NCBI GenBank assembly: GCA_022393335.1
Contig: JAJEKB010021102.1
Location: 940,316-1,004,315 of the forward strand
Direction of reading: 5' to 3'
Length of the DNA stretch: 64,000 nt
Source: Macrotrachela quadricornifera
Taxonomy: Eukaryota > Rotifera > Eurotatoria > Philodinida > Philodinidae
In this document: positions 35,151 through 47,500 of the stretch, piece by piece
How positions within the stretch are numbered: position 1 is the first letter of the stretch
How the letters are laid out: each line of letters starts with the position of its first letter
Position numbers and translations under genes: made by a program
The notes under the pieces: generated by a model
The model's input: only the letters and a program-made list of their open reading frames with translations
Databases searched by the model: none
Told to the model about the DNA's origin: nothing

Positions 35151-36336
35151 ATGTCCTTCGAACCAAGAGAAAGTAAGTATCATGAAAAGAAAAAATAAAA
35201 AGCAATGTTATAGATAAAGCTTTCATCAGCATCTAGGACGATTAAGACAAGTAAAATATTAGTTTGATCGTATCTCTAAACCATTGTTTATTTAATCAGA
35301 AAACTATCTTTAAAATGTTGATATTCAAAACTCTTTAGGATGAGCTAAGATCATTCCTAGCGTCGCGACTTTTGGTTTCTTTACCTCTTTTATTGTCACT
35401 CTTCCTCTATTTCTTTACATATATCTCTTCTCGATATCTTTCATTCGTACCTGTTAGTTCTTATTTTATTCAATTTTAAATTTAGGAAATGCTGTTAATT
35501 ATGACCCTCAATGGGATGTTTGTGCAAATACCAAAGATGGTAAAAAACGTTTTCTTTCAAGTCGTTACGGATGTTCATCATATAATTGTTCTTGTAATAA
35601 ATCTAAGACGGGTATAGTCATGTATCCACTGGATACACGATACAAAAATATTGTATTGCTTATGTGCGAAGATCACTATCAATATCAACTCGATAAAGGT
35701 ACTCAACATAAGCAGCTCTTTGATTGGTACAAAGCACGACATGGAACATCAAAATCATTTGAACTAGTTTCTGGTTTTGCTGAAGATAAAAATGGGAATC
35801 TCAAATATAATAGTTGGACATTCAATAATGATGAAAAATATGGCACTGGTCTACGAAGCATGGATATTTTCGAACAGAAAATACTTCAACATGTGATCAA
35901 ATATAAAATTAAAAATTATCAGATTGGAAAAACACCTTGTAATGGTAAGTGTTTTTCTGATTACTGTTATACAGTAGTTTAATCTGTGCTTATAATTCTA
36001 ATGAATATACTATCGTTTTAAATTATGGTAATAGAATAAAGAAATTGAATTAATTAAAAGATAATTAAAACTGTTCGTCTATGTTTTTCTTAAGACCCAA
36101 CAACATTTGAATGTCCACGAGGCCATTCACTCAAGTTATGCGACGATGAACAACGCAAACAAGACAATGGACAGAAATATCCACAAGAAGGTTTCGTATG
36201 CGATATATGTGAAAAAACATTTTCACATGGTTTTTCATGGCATTGTTCCTGTTCAGAAACTGGATATGATAAATGTGGAGAATGTGTAGCTTTTCATTTT
36301 CAAAACTCAAATATGACAATGGCTGAAGAAGATTAA
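35151..36336 (+). CDS. Cys/His-rich protein with C-terminal zinc-binding domain
   Basis: Three exons, 35151-35172, 35486-35944 and 36095-36336. Donors are GAAA|GTAAGT and AATG|GTAAGT, acceptors AAATTTAG and TTCTTAAG; frame is kept throughout, 240 residues. The 22-bp first exon encodes MSFEPRE plus one base. The N-terminal half has CSSYNCSC near residue 37 and a mixed alpha/beta region. The C-terminal part (from about residue 167) has CPRGHSLKLC, VCDICEKTF, then WHCSCSETGYDKCGEC, a spacing like DC1/C1-like or treble-clef zinc modules. No signal peptide. The first exon is small, so the 5' end is the least certain part. Function unknown; a zinc-binding interaction role is inference. The foldback immediately upstream probably contributes the promoter or 5' UTR. 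Confidence 0.75.
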
Positions 36337-36389
36337 TAGAAGACAAAACAAAAAAACTATACTTTAAGCTATATTTTTCATTATAAATA

Positions 36390-36650
36390 TTAGGTTGATA
36401 AGAAATTTTTTGCGTTTTTTTTGAAAATTTTCTTTTTAATTTTTAACATTAAAAATATAACTCACTCTAGTCGACCTTTTTTTAGCCAAAATAGTTGAGC
36501 AGATCCATTTTTTAGATTGTTCTCGTCGTTGAATTTTTTTTTCGAGTAAATAATTCGAGGAAGAATGAAACAAGTGGTAGTCTATAGGAGCCAAGTCTGG
36601 GGAATAAGACGGATGTACTTAGGTTTGACCAAAAGTTCGTGCAACATTAA
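36390..36650 (-). mobile_element. mariner fragment
   Basis: TTAGGTTGATAAGAAATTTT at 36390, next to a TA, is a mariner-type terminal repeat. The minus strand translates into the mariner C-terminal block (SPDLAPIDYHLFHS, then KFNDENNLKN), with a frame break. Only the 3' end of the element is left. Confidence 0.75.
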
Positions 36651-36717
36651 ATAAAAATATAAAGATAAGGAGATATTTTTATTTTTATTTCATCAAATGT
36701 TGAGGATAGTTGTTAGG

Positions 36718-37412
36718 ATTATTTATGCGAAGACCAATCATTTCTAACAATTTGTTAAAAGTTTTTTTGAAGTCTTTTTTGAAAAAAATTTCAGGTATCC
36801 TGGAAACCACGTGAGCTAACGAAGTTTCACTTCTTTAATTACTTAAACTACGTTTGATAAAATTAGTCAGTCAAGAATTACATAATATCGTGTCTGAGGA
36901 ATACGGTGGATAAGACATTATATTGATATTTTCTTCTGTCAAATAATTAATAATATTGGACGAGTATGAAGCATTTTTGTGCATTTTGAACCTGATATCT
37001 CTATTTGTTTTCAAATTCCACTAAAAAAGGACTTCAAACAGTTTTCGATATAGTACTTGTACTCTATGATCTTGTCTTTACCTACACTCAGAATTATTTC
37101 ATTTAAAGAATACATCATCTTCAAGTTTTGATTAAAACCTGTCTTCATGAACAATAATGTTAGCTGATTTGTCCTCAATAAGCCAGCTAGGATCAAATGA
37201 CTTATGACTGACGTACCCTAAAAAAATCTCTGACCTATCTCTAGTGGTGCTAGAACACAACCGACATGATCGAACAAAATTTTGCTGAATTTTTAAAAGA
37301 AATCAAAAACGATTAATTCATGCGGTTTCCAAGATACCTGACATTTTTTTCGAAAAAGACTTCAGAAAAACTTTTAACAAATTGTTAGAAATGATTGGTC
37401 TTGGCATAAAGG
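36718..37412. pseudogene. mariner transposase remnant with inverted C-terminal copy
   Basis: On the minus strand 36780-37240 gives the mariner pattern NASYSSNIINYLTEENINIM, YPPYSSDTILCNS, then RSETSLAHVVSRIPEIFF, with stops at TAA/TGA in several places. In active mariners this is DNASxH ... PPYSPDLAPCDFWLF, so both catalytic positions are damaged. 36718-36822 (the 3' end of that frame) recurs inverted at 37320-37412, forming a foldback of about 100 bp arms around the remnant. Confidence 0.7.
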
Positions 37413-38155
37413 GTGGTCCAGAAGTCCTGACTCGATTTGTATAATGAATTTTTCATTGTTAAAGAATATGTTTAAAAATTTGTCTCTATGGTAAAAAGAT
37501 ACAGCAAAAGATGCTCTACAAAACTGCCTATGATCAACACCACCCAATTCATCCAGTAAGAAAATTATTTGTTTAGAAATACATACTAAAAAAACGTGCT
37601 AATGAATTGGTGATATTCATCTTATGCACAAGATGAATTTTGAATCATTACGTAAACAATTTTAGATTTGTGGTGTCTGATAATCGATTATCTGATAGTA
37701 GTTACTGTATTCGTCATCATTATCTGGATCTTGTTAGGTGATGAATCACTATGTGTACAAGATGGAGAGAAAGTTGTCCCTTCTAGTCTAACTGATTAGG
37801 ACATCTGCCCGGTACACAGTGGGGAGCCAGGCGGACATATTCGAAAATATTCTTTTCCAGAATCTAACAGTTTGCTTAGATACATGCATATGTGATCTAT
37901 CATTTCCTAAAATAGTGGTTCTCAAAGTTTTATAGAGACCAAGAAAACAGCCTACCAAGGCTTGAGCTCAGAAATCAGCATAAATAAAGAGAGTCACGCG
38001 GCTCGGCAATATAACACAATATTCCATCCTCAAACAATATCCCAAAAAACTTGCTCACCTATAGACTTTATGGGGAAAAAAAATTATCGCAATTCAATTT
38101 AAAATAAAGTAGAAAATAAGGAATCTCTATGTCGAAAACCTAACCGAAAATCTAC
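37413..38155. other. spacer, no gene seen
   Basis: Starts with AGGGTGGTCCAGAAGTCCTG, which looks like a Tc1/mariner-type end without a visible partner. No open frame of note. Confidence 0.35.
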
Positions 38156-38156
38156 C

Positions 38157-38890
38157 GTTCCGTATATTGAAAACCCTACAAAGAGATCACGTCTGATCAA
38201 GCGCGCATTTTTACCACATATACATACATATGTATCATAATTGCTGTAGTAGCGCCAACTCATGAAATCTTTCCTAGACTATTTTAGAGAGTGCCCAAAA
38301 ATCCGAAGTCTCCAGACGGAAATTCGGTTTTAGATATCCGTGCTAGAGTTTGAAGGGAAACTAAGATGATACTCGGAATCAGCTCGACGAGCTGCAGCGA
38401 ACCATATATATAAAATAGTTTTTAAAGAAAATTTTGGTCTATTTTCAGAGCAGATCCAGGCCCGAAACCCTGCCGTTTCGGACTCTGAAAACCCTACGAA
38501 GGGGTAACATCCGATCGAGCTGAAACTTTTACCAGATACTTCTGAACATACATCCTATTTGTGGTAGTAGCGCCAACTCACGAACCGTTTTCTAGGCTAT
38601 TCTGCAGGATTCCCAAAAACCCATGGTTTTTGCTCGGAAACCAGGTTTTAGGCTTCCATATTACGTTTTAAAGGAAAACTAAAGTGATATTCGGAATCAG
38701 CTTGTCGAGTTGCATCAGAGCTTATAATAAAAGAGTCACTTTTGTGAAAGTCAATTTTGATGGAATTTGACGGAAAACGACTGGATACAGGTTTTTGATC
38801 GAAAAATCCAATTTTAGGCATTCATATTACATTTTGAACAAAAACTAAGATGATATTCAGAATCAGCGCTTCAAATTACATCGAATGGTA
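38157..38890 (+). repeat. tandem repeat, about 317-bp unit, 2.3 copies
   Basis: Blocks recur at constant spacing: GAAAACCCTACAAAGAGATC at about 38169 and GAAAACCCTACGAAGGGGTA at 38486; GTAGTAGCGCCAACTCA at 38246 and 38563; AACTAAGATGATACTCGGAA at 38359, then 38676. The last block appears a third time at 38842 after a deleted copy. GC content is higher than in the surroundings. No coding potential recognised. Confidence 0.85.
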
Positions 38891-38939
38891 TACTGTCATT
38901 TCTAGTCAAATGGAAGCTATTCTGAAGCAAAACAACTGC

Positions 38940-39022
38940 ATGTCCGCTTGCTTATGCGAAAGCTCCCTACTGTGCGGTAAGCAGAAGGTGCGTGGTTCCA
39001 GTCCCGCGAGGGTACTAACTTT
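38940..39022 (+). other. tRNA-like segment, possible SINE or tRNA relic
   Basis: GGTTCCAGTCC at 38995 matches a Pol III B box (GGTTCGANTCC) at all but one defined base and sits after an AAGCAGAAGG variable-loop-like segment, with a weak T stem around it. A convincing A box, D arm and acceptor stem are missing, so it is not a functional tRNA gene. It directly follows the 317-bp tandem repeat and might be its tail. Confidence 0.3.
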
Positions 39023-39340
39023 TTATCTCCATTCTGTTTGTTTGTGTCACGCTCCTATCTCGGCTTATAACATCTTTACAATCTCAGCGCACTTTCATCC
39101 AGGTGTTGGAAATATATTTTGATCTATGTGTACTCTGTGTACATATCTTATATCTTTGCATTCGCACTATCTTTTCCAGGCATTCCTAATCACTTTTCCT
39201 TTGTTTTTTACGAATGTATACGTCTTCTGTATTCATGTACTCATTCACCAGTTCGATCTATAAATACAGTGGTTTTATTCGAAATAAAAATACAGTAAAA
39301 TATTCAGTTTTCGAAGCAGTTGGAAGCTATGTCAATCAGC

Positions 39341-40150
39341 ATTAAGAAGAAAAATAAATCGAATATTACAACGAGGGACAATAAAAGATAAACCAAGATG
39401 TAGTGCACCACAAACTGTTCGAACAAAATAATTGAAAAAAACAGTAAAACGTTTGTTACATTTTACAAGAGGTCAAAGTCAAAGAAAAGTCGTATTTTAT
39501 TTAAAACGTAACAATATTAAAGGTGAAAAAACGTCGGTGCAACGAGTAACTAAAGAATTAAATTTGAAGCCGTTTAAACTAAGAAAAGCTCAAAAACTAT
39601 CAAGAATGAATAGAGTACGACGTGTTGCTTGTGCGAAACAATTAATCAAAAAATTCGGTGCAAGAAAAGCTAGGTCGAAATGGCAATGGAACAGAGTTAT
39701 TAATACTGATTTTTCAGGTATATTTACAATTGAAGGTTATTACAATAGTAAAAATGACGTGGTGTATGCCGAAAATTCATCTGAAATTTCTTCTGATTTA
39801 AGAAACACGTCGATTTCAAAATATCCAGTTGGTGTTATGTTCTGGGGTGCAATTTGTACGAAAGGGTTAATACCACAAGATGGTCCAATAAATTTTACTC
39901 AATGGTTACGAGATCAACGTCCAAAGAATAATTCTAAACGATTTTACATGACTGGTGAATTATATGCTAAATTTTTAGATGAAGAAGCTATTCCAGCAAT
40001 TGCTGATCATTTTGAAGAAAGAATCGAGCCAGATGATGGAGATGCAAAATTTGCAGATGTATGGCCTATCGAAAATGTTTGAGGAATGCTAAAGGAAAAA
40101 ACAAGAGCGCAAACATTTGACAATGTCTCATTTACATATAATAATGAAAA
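39341..40150 (+). pseudogene. Tc1/mariner-like transposase, broken
   Basis: The frame from about 39341 (RKINRILQRGTIKDKPR) is interrupted by TAA at 39429-39431 and then continues to 40082. An HTH-like N-terminal region is followed by RNRVINTDFSG with the first catalytic Asp, KYPVGVMFWGAI, and at the end WPIENVWGMLKE, which extends past the TGA at 40080. The middle block with the second catalytic Asp (DxxPxH) is missing after FLDEEAIPAI, as by an internal deletion. At least two stops plus a deletion make it inactive. Clear terminal repeats were not found. Confidence 0.8.
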
Positions 40151-41507
40151 CACCTGATTGATGCATAACGGTCTCCAGTAATATAAATATTTATTTTTCT
40201 TTCTCTTAAATTCAAAAATAAATGACATGAGCTAGAGTTTCGAAAAACCCTATTGGCCTAAATCCGGAGGCCAAAGGAACATATGTATGACTCATGAGTC
40301 CGAGCCCAGCTCTCAAAGAGAACTTTCCCTTAAGTGTGTTCTTTTGACTTTTGACTCTGACACAAACATACACATAAATTACTTTTTTTAATATGACCCT
40401 CCTTTCAATCGAGGGAAAGATTCATATTATTGTCTACAATATCGTTGTAAATCATGATGAAATATGAAAACGCTTTATTTGAAAGGGCAGCAGCTAAACG
40501 GTTATAGACGTAACAGTCCATGATATCTGATGGAAACGATTTGCATATTTGCGTAGTATATTTCTCACGATTGGATTTCGACATGAATACGCATACAAAA
40601 AATTATAACAAATGATTTAAAGAATGTAGTTTTTGTTGCACATTCTTTTATTTTCAAACTCACCGATAGAATTCTAATTTATTGATAAAACATCTTTTTG
40701 TTGATACACCATTTGAGTAATAAACTAATCACAATGACTAGATGATCTTTATGATCTCCTCCAGGATTGTTTTAACCTTAGTTACCAGATGACCACTATA
40801 ACCAAGTTATTCTGTTACACACAGTCAAGTATACTCGCATATTAGATCCCTGTTCACATCTTTCAACAATTATATCTGCATAGCTATTCTGTCAATTTAA
40901 GGCAAAATGAATTGACTGTTGATGAACATTACTTGTTTATTTATGAAGAAATAGTGAAAAATACATTTCCATGTTTTGAAAAAGATGAAAACAATTATTG
41001 AATTATTCGAAACTTTTTCATATTTGTATTCACGTCAACATTATGCTGTAAAGAAAACTAATGAACATTATTCTTAATTGATGCTGGAAATAAAATATGG
41101 TTATCTGAAAAAAAAACATATTTCTAATGAATTGAATTAAAAACTGAAATTTTTATTGTAAAAATTTTAGCTTTTCTTTCTTGCTTTAATCTGTATTAGC
41201 TGTTAGTGCTCATATATTTGATTGAAATTCAAAATAACTAATTAAAATTCTCTCTAAAAAAATAAAACAATATAATTTACATTTTTTTTGTTTATAACAT
41301 ATAGACACAAGACAAGCTCAAATTCTTATTTTTTTTGTGCGTTAATGAAATCGTATAATTCATGATTGATGTAGAGAAGCATATATAATTAGATTTTTTT
41401 CAAGAATAAATATTGTATTCAATCCGCAGCGTACATACTTTTATTAGAAAGTTAAACGGTCAAAACTCCGAGTTTTTTTTACGGAATATAAGACTTTATT
41501 ACTAGCA
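40151..41507. other. intergenic region upstream of the EGF/LamG gene
   Basis: AT-rich, no supported gene. A moderately GC-rich piece at 40235-40370 (GGCCTAAATCCGGAGGCC palindromic core) may be a repeat relic. Confidence 0.4.
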
Positions 41508-44500
41508 ATGCATTCAGTTCAACCACAGCCATTAAAATCATCCAATATTATCAAGCATTGTCGTCGTCGTTATCATCGCCATCGATTATTACAAATTGAT
41601 GTACATTATCTAATAATTATTTTGCAAATTATAAATGATCACTAATATTCTTTAAATCTTTTTTTAGAATCAATCCATTCGTCTCAATCATATAAAAATT
41701 CGCTCATCACAAAAAATTAAGCCTTCGAATACGAACGAAGTAATTATTCCTTTGATTCATCAAACTAATCTATTCTACTTTTTCAATGTACTTTACTTAT
41801 CTAGATTTTGTCTACTACAACTAGAAGTCATCATGATTTATCTTGTTCAAAGACGTTTGATGAACAATCAATGATTGATACGCAATCTTCGAGCATCAAT
41901 AATAGAATCTATCAACTAAAGCACTTAGTACCTGAGGTGAAGTCATAATAATCAGTTCTCACTCTGTAAATTTTTAAAAAACAGAAACTTTGATCTTGCC
42001 TCTATAAGAAAAAGGAATGATTTGACTCTAGAAAACGTTCGAGTTACAAAAGATTGACCGATTTCAAACTTCGCATGAGACATATAGCAATTCTAGATCA
42101 GATATTGATGTCTATAAGCCGTGTTGCAAAAGTTTTGAGATAAAATCTTCTCTCGTTTTTCGGTCGTTTAAAAGTAGGTAGTGCAAATTAAAAATAATTG
42201 ATTACACCCAGAATGTTGTGTTCTTTTCAAATACGCTCTGAGAAATTGTGTCTGTTTATGGTTGAGAGCGGTGAAGAAACATTTGAAAGGTCGTAAAAAA
42301 TTAGTTTAGATAGAAAATCTGTTTATATATTCTCATTATTGGGATTTGAAACTAAATGTTCAAACTTTTGCTGATAGACCAACTTGTTAAGCAAAATTTT
42401 ATTCTATGAAACGGGCTATTTAATCTTCTTTTTATCTTGAAATAAGGCATTTCAGTTTTCGTTTTTCTATATCATCCTCAATTTGGAAAAATCTATTTTT
42501 CGACTAAATTGTCTTTTACATAAAAATATTTCTTGAGAAAATGCTTCTAATTTCAATCTTCGTCGTCCACACCAAATTTTAGTCTCTTGAAAGATTTTCT
42601 CACTTTTGTTGAATAGAGACAAACACACAATTTCTTCATCGATATATTGAAAGGCTATCAAATTTTGGTCATAATCTTTAGTTTGTCACTCTTCGAAAAT
42701 ATTATCAAGCGGGTCAGAAATAAACGAACATTTTTTTCTAGAAAGTGCGACACACTCGTTCCATCTCAAACCAATTTTTAAGACCTTCTAAACATTTCCT
42801 CATCGCTTTCGAACGTAAACAGATATACCATTTCTGAGGCCATATTTAGAAAGAATAAAATTCTGAGTCTAACCAATTATTTTTAAGCGACTAGAAAACG
42901 AAAGAAGATTTTGTTTCAGAACTTTTGCAACAGGAATTATTTCGAATATTGACAGAATGAACATAGATTCGCTGAAAAGATAGTTAATGCCTTTAAAAAA
43001 TGTCGGACAGTGATTCAAACTTTTAATGTTTCTTCATTTATCAGAGCTGGGCAACTCAATTCAATTCATTATCCGAATTGAGTTGAATTGAGAAAAATTT
43101 CAAAAATCAATGAATCGAATTGAAATCAACTCAAAAACAATTCAAAACTTATTTTTAAGACAAGTTCAGATAATAAACAATTTTTTTATTATTATATGAA
43201 TTTATCTTGTAATTTATATATATTTTTTATATCTAGTTGATTAATCACATTTGTGCCCTTGCGCACATCTAGATGCATAATAGTACATATACTTGCACTA
43301 TGCCTGGATAATCTTTTTTTTCTTTTCTTTCTATATGCACTAACTATTTTTCTTTCGTTCTGCAACATTCGATCGATGATCGAGATACATATATTTATCA
43401 GCTGAAATTTTCCTTTTTTATTGAATGACTAGATTTTCCATATAATGCTGTTGAGATTTTCCCTGCAAAACGATCGGATATACTATCAGCTTTTTTACTT
43501 GTATTGAAATAAAAACAGCTTATTTTATAAAATTTATAAGAATCTTTTATTTCTGTGGAAGTCCGACGAGAGAAAAAGGGGTGCAAAGTGTGTGAGTAAA
43601 AATTTTGCCATCAAAATGAATTGAGTTAATTTCAATTGAATTCAGTAATAGAGTTGAGTTGAATTGAATTAGACAAAAAAATAAATTATATATGAATTGA
43701 ATTGAATTTATTTAGAGGACATTTTTTTTAATCATGAATTGAATTGAATTGAATTGAAATCTATATTCAACGAATTGAGTTGAATTAATTCACATTTTTG
43801 ACTGAGTTGCCCAGCTCTGTCATTTATTCTCAACCTTGAATGTATTCATCTTTACAAGAAAACAAATGACAAATAAAAGACATCTTTGAATCATTTATTT
43901 CAATCTTTTCTCTTTGAAAATGTTGAGCCAATTTTTATATTAATAATTGGATTTCATTAGGTGAATTCAAGTGAATATGATTTCAGTATCTTTAATAATC
44001 ATAGCGTCAATAGGGTGAGTTTGCTTTTTTGATTCATCATTGCTCTCATCTGATTCAAATAGATATGTTCATCCACAAATCAATCACATCATTTTAGTAC
44101 TCATTTCGAGACATCTCATCGAAAACAAAAACAAAGAAAACACAAGTGAGCTACATACTCTCAGTTCTCTGCTAATTAAAGATCTTTAATAGAAATTCAA
44201 GAATCTGTTGCCGTTTATGCACGCCTCTCTGTGCAATTTTGTCTGTGTTTGCTGCTCTTTTCCTTACTATCATAATTACTACAGTGCTTGTTGCCGTACT
44301 ATATAAATCTAAATTTTCACAAACAACATCAACAACATCAACAACGAGTAAGTAAAACATCTCATTGTTTCTTTTTTTTTATTATGCAATAACTGACAAC
44401 CTTGAGGTTCTTGCAGTACGAGTTTAGACATTAAAAAGAAAGAAAAAGTATAGATAATAAAGACCAGAAGAGAGAAGAAAGGAGAGTACTTGTTGATACA

Positions 44501-47500
44501 TTAGTGGCAAATACAGTGAGAAATACAGTGAGAAAGCAGAACAAAAGGCTATAACCGAATTATACTAACACGTTACATAAAAAGAATTCATAGTGAACAA
44601 GATAACATCCAGAGAAAAAGCACGTGCACATTATAAAAAAAACGATTCAGGGAAAGATCGCAGTGTGTCAATTTCTTCAATCTCATAATGAGGCACAGAG
44701 GTTAGTGAGGAGTTGGCAGAAGTCCACTTCAGGCATTTCTCGAGCACTGAACTGTTCTGTACAAACCTCTTGGAAACACGTAGCCGTTTAATAGAATACT
44801 CTCTCTGAGCCCAGGATTCTCTAAATACATTCAGGGAGGCTCGTTCAAAAAGCATTTCCCCATCTATGGAATCCGCTAACGCAACGAGATATTTACTCCA
44901 ATATCTAGCGCATCTATCCGCCAAGGATAACTCAACGAACACGTGAGCGAAAAAGTGATCGCTCCATCCTAGACAGCATAATGTTCGTTTGAGACAGGTG
45001 TAGTAGAAATGTTCCAATTAATTGCGTTGATTATCTGTAAATAATGGAAATATTGGGAATAACCAGGTAAATAAAGGTAAAACATATGAAGAAAAAAGAA
45101 CTCTTCTAAGTTTGGCCGTTGTCTTGCCGCCATATTCAAATAAATTTATCTTTAATAGTCTTTGTCTTATTTTTAACATGGACTTTTTGATCATGTAATT
45201 CCACCCTAGTTTAGGTGTAATCCAATAGCCTAAGTATTTGAATTCTTTAGTCCATTTTATTTTGCTTTCGCTTATTTCAATATTAAATGGTGCAGCACCA
45301 ACAGCTCTTGCACTCCACAGCCCTTCTGTCTTAGCATAGTTTATGGGTTGTATAGTAAGCAGACAATAATATTCAAGTTCGTTCAGAAATAATTGGAGTT
45401 TTTTCTCAAGATCTAAACACTGTTTGGAGTACTTTACTCCTATCTGACCTGCTACTATGGCTGCAAGGTCGTCCGCAAAAAAATGCGATAAACACCATGC
45501 AAGTACATTAGGCATATCGGCATGGTAAGAGATAAACACTGTTGGAGTAAGAATACTTCCTTGAGGGCCGCCTTTCTCAATGTTAAACCACCTTGATTTT
45601 TTCCCGTTGATTTCTATGTATCCCCTACGATTAACGAGCCAGGATTCTATCCAATCAGTATAGGCTAATGGAATACCCATTTGACGAAGTTTACCGACAC
45701 ATCCTTCGTGCCATAGCATGTCAAAGGCGCTTTTGAAATCAACAAATATTGTCGCGACTGGTGAACTGTTAGACATGAGACTATAAATGTCTTCCAGAAA
45801 CAATAGTAACCTCGTTTGTAACCTGAACCTCTCCCTGAAGCCCGACTGATTAGTTGGTAGTAACCCTCTTCTGTTCAAGACCTCTCGAAATCTCATCAAG
45901 AACAGCTTCTCTCCAATCTTTAGAAAAGAGTCTAACAACGAAATAGGTCGAGTTAGAGATGGTGAACATATGGAGTCCTTCTTAGCCAAGGGTATGATTC
46001 TGGTATCTTTCCAAGCCTGTGGGATAAAGGCTTTAGCGAAGGAGTGATTATAAAGTTGAAGAAGTAGTTTCCATTGCGCTGTATCAAGGTAATTAAACAT
46101 GAAGTTACATAAATCATGTGCATCAAGTGATTTCTTTTTCTTCTTTATGTTTACTACTTGCAATAGTTCATCGAATGTGACTTCAGGAATCGACTCGTTT
46201 TTATTTTCAAAATTAGTCCACGGTGCGTCCGTATATGGATGCGGTCGAATGATATTCTCAGATTTTCTAAAAGACTGTTCATAATACCCAGCTGCTGATT
46301 CACACATCATATTTGAATCTTTTATCACATCACCCGAGGAGGAAATGAATGCATTAAGAGAAGAAGAGGCTGGTTTTATAAACCGTTTTGTTTTTGACCA
46401 GAAGCAAATGGAGATAGGAGTTGTGGTATGACGAAGTTGAAGAGATGACGATATTTGCGAAGAAATGTAGTGTCGGAGTTCATTCCTGGCTTTATTTCTC
46501 AAGTATCGAACATGGTTTTTTAACTCGATGTTTTTGGTTCTCATCTGACGGAAAGAGAGAGAGCTCTTATATACGATAAAAAACTTCGCAATTCAGGTGG
46601 AATTGCTATTCTGTACTGGTTAAGAGGAAAGAATACTGTGCAGCGAGCAATAAGGAGCCTAAGAAATTGAATATAATCATTATGGATTCTATCCAAATTA
46701 CTTACATTCCAGAATTTTCCCAGAATGAAGACGTGAATTCTGTAAATAGATTAAAGACTTTCCAATGAGTTGCTTTTCTTTTAACTGTATGTTTGATTTT
46801 TATCGGGAGCACAGATAGGATCGGGTAATGATCGCTGGTAGTATTTCCATTGTAGGTTTGAATATCAATGTTAGTCATGTTTGAGAACACGTAGTCTATA
46901 ACTCTGTTCGAACGTAGTGATGTAGGACTGTCAGGAGTGAAAGGAGCTAAGAAGTGGGAATCTGCCCAGTACAATAAACTTTCTGCTTTGTTGCTGTGAC
47001 GTTCTAAGTCCACAGTGAAATCTCCATATAGAACACAGTTGTCCGACAACAACGGAGAGAGATTTTGCCAATTCCACGACCGACTATCCGGCGCATAGAT
47101 TCCCAGAATTCTCATCTCCTCCTCCCCCTTAATATCGATAGCACAAACATTAGGTAACATACAATCAACTCGATTCATCTGTAGCCCTTTTCTCACCAAG
47201 ATTAAGACGCCCCCATTTTTATTTTCTCCTTTTTGGAAGAATAAAGTGAAGTTGGAGAATGCTTGGGTGCAGAAGGACAGATCAATATCACCCGTTTCAA
47301 TGAGTATGAGCACATCAGAATTGCAAGAAGATGCGAGAAGTAGGACTTCATGCCAACGAACCCCCAACCCTCGCACACTAAATGATATAACATAGAGAGA
47401 TGAGAAGATTATCAAATCTTCTGGAGAAGCACACTTCTCCCAACGAGAATAACAAGTGAGTAATGAAGAACAACTTTCCCATTCCGAAAGAATCGAAGAG

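Noticed and set aside
38940..39022. Functional tRNA gene
   Set aside because: B box is present but a credible D arm, A box and closed acceptor stem are missing.
43977..44014. Alternative start for the EGF/LamG gene at an ATG within 43977-44014 (MISVSLIIIASI), also phase-compatible through 44098 and an acceptor at 44201
   Set aside because: The all-phase-0 chain from 41508 via 43961-44014 gives a more protein-like hydrophilic exon and accounts for three extra well-formed exons; the alternative remains possible and only changes the cytosolic tail.
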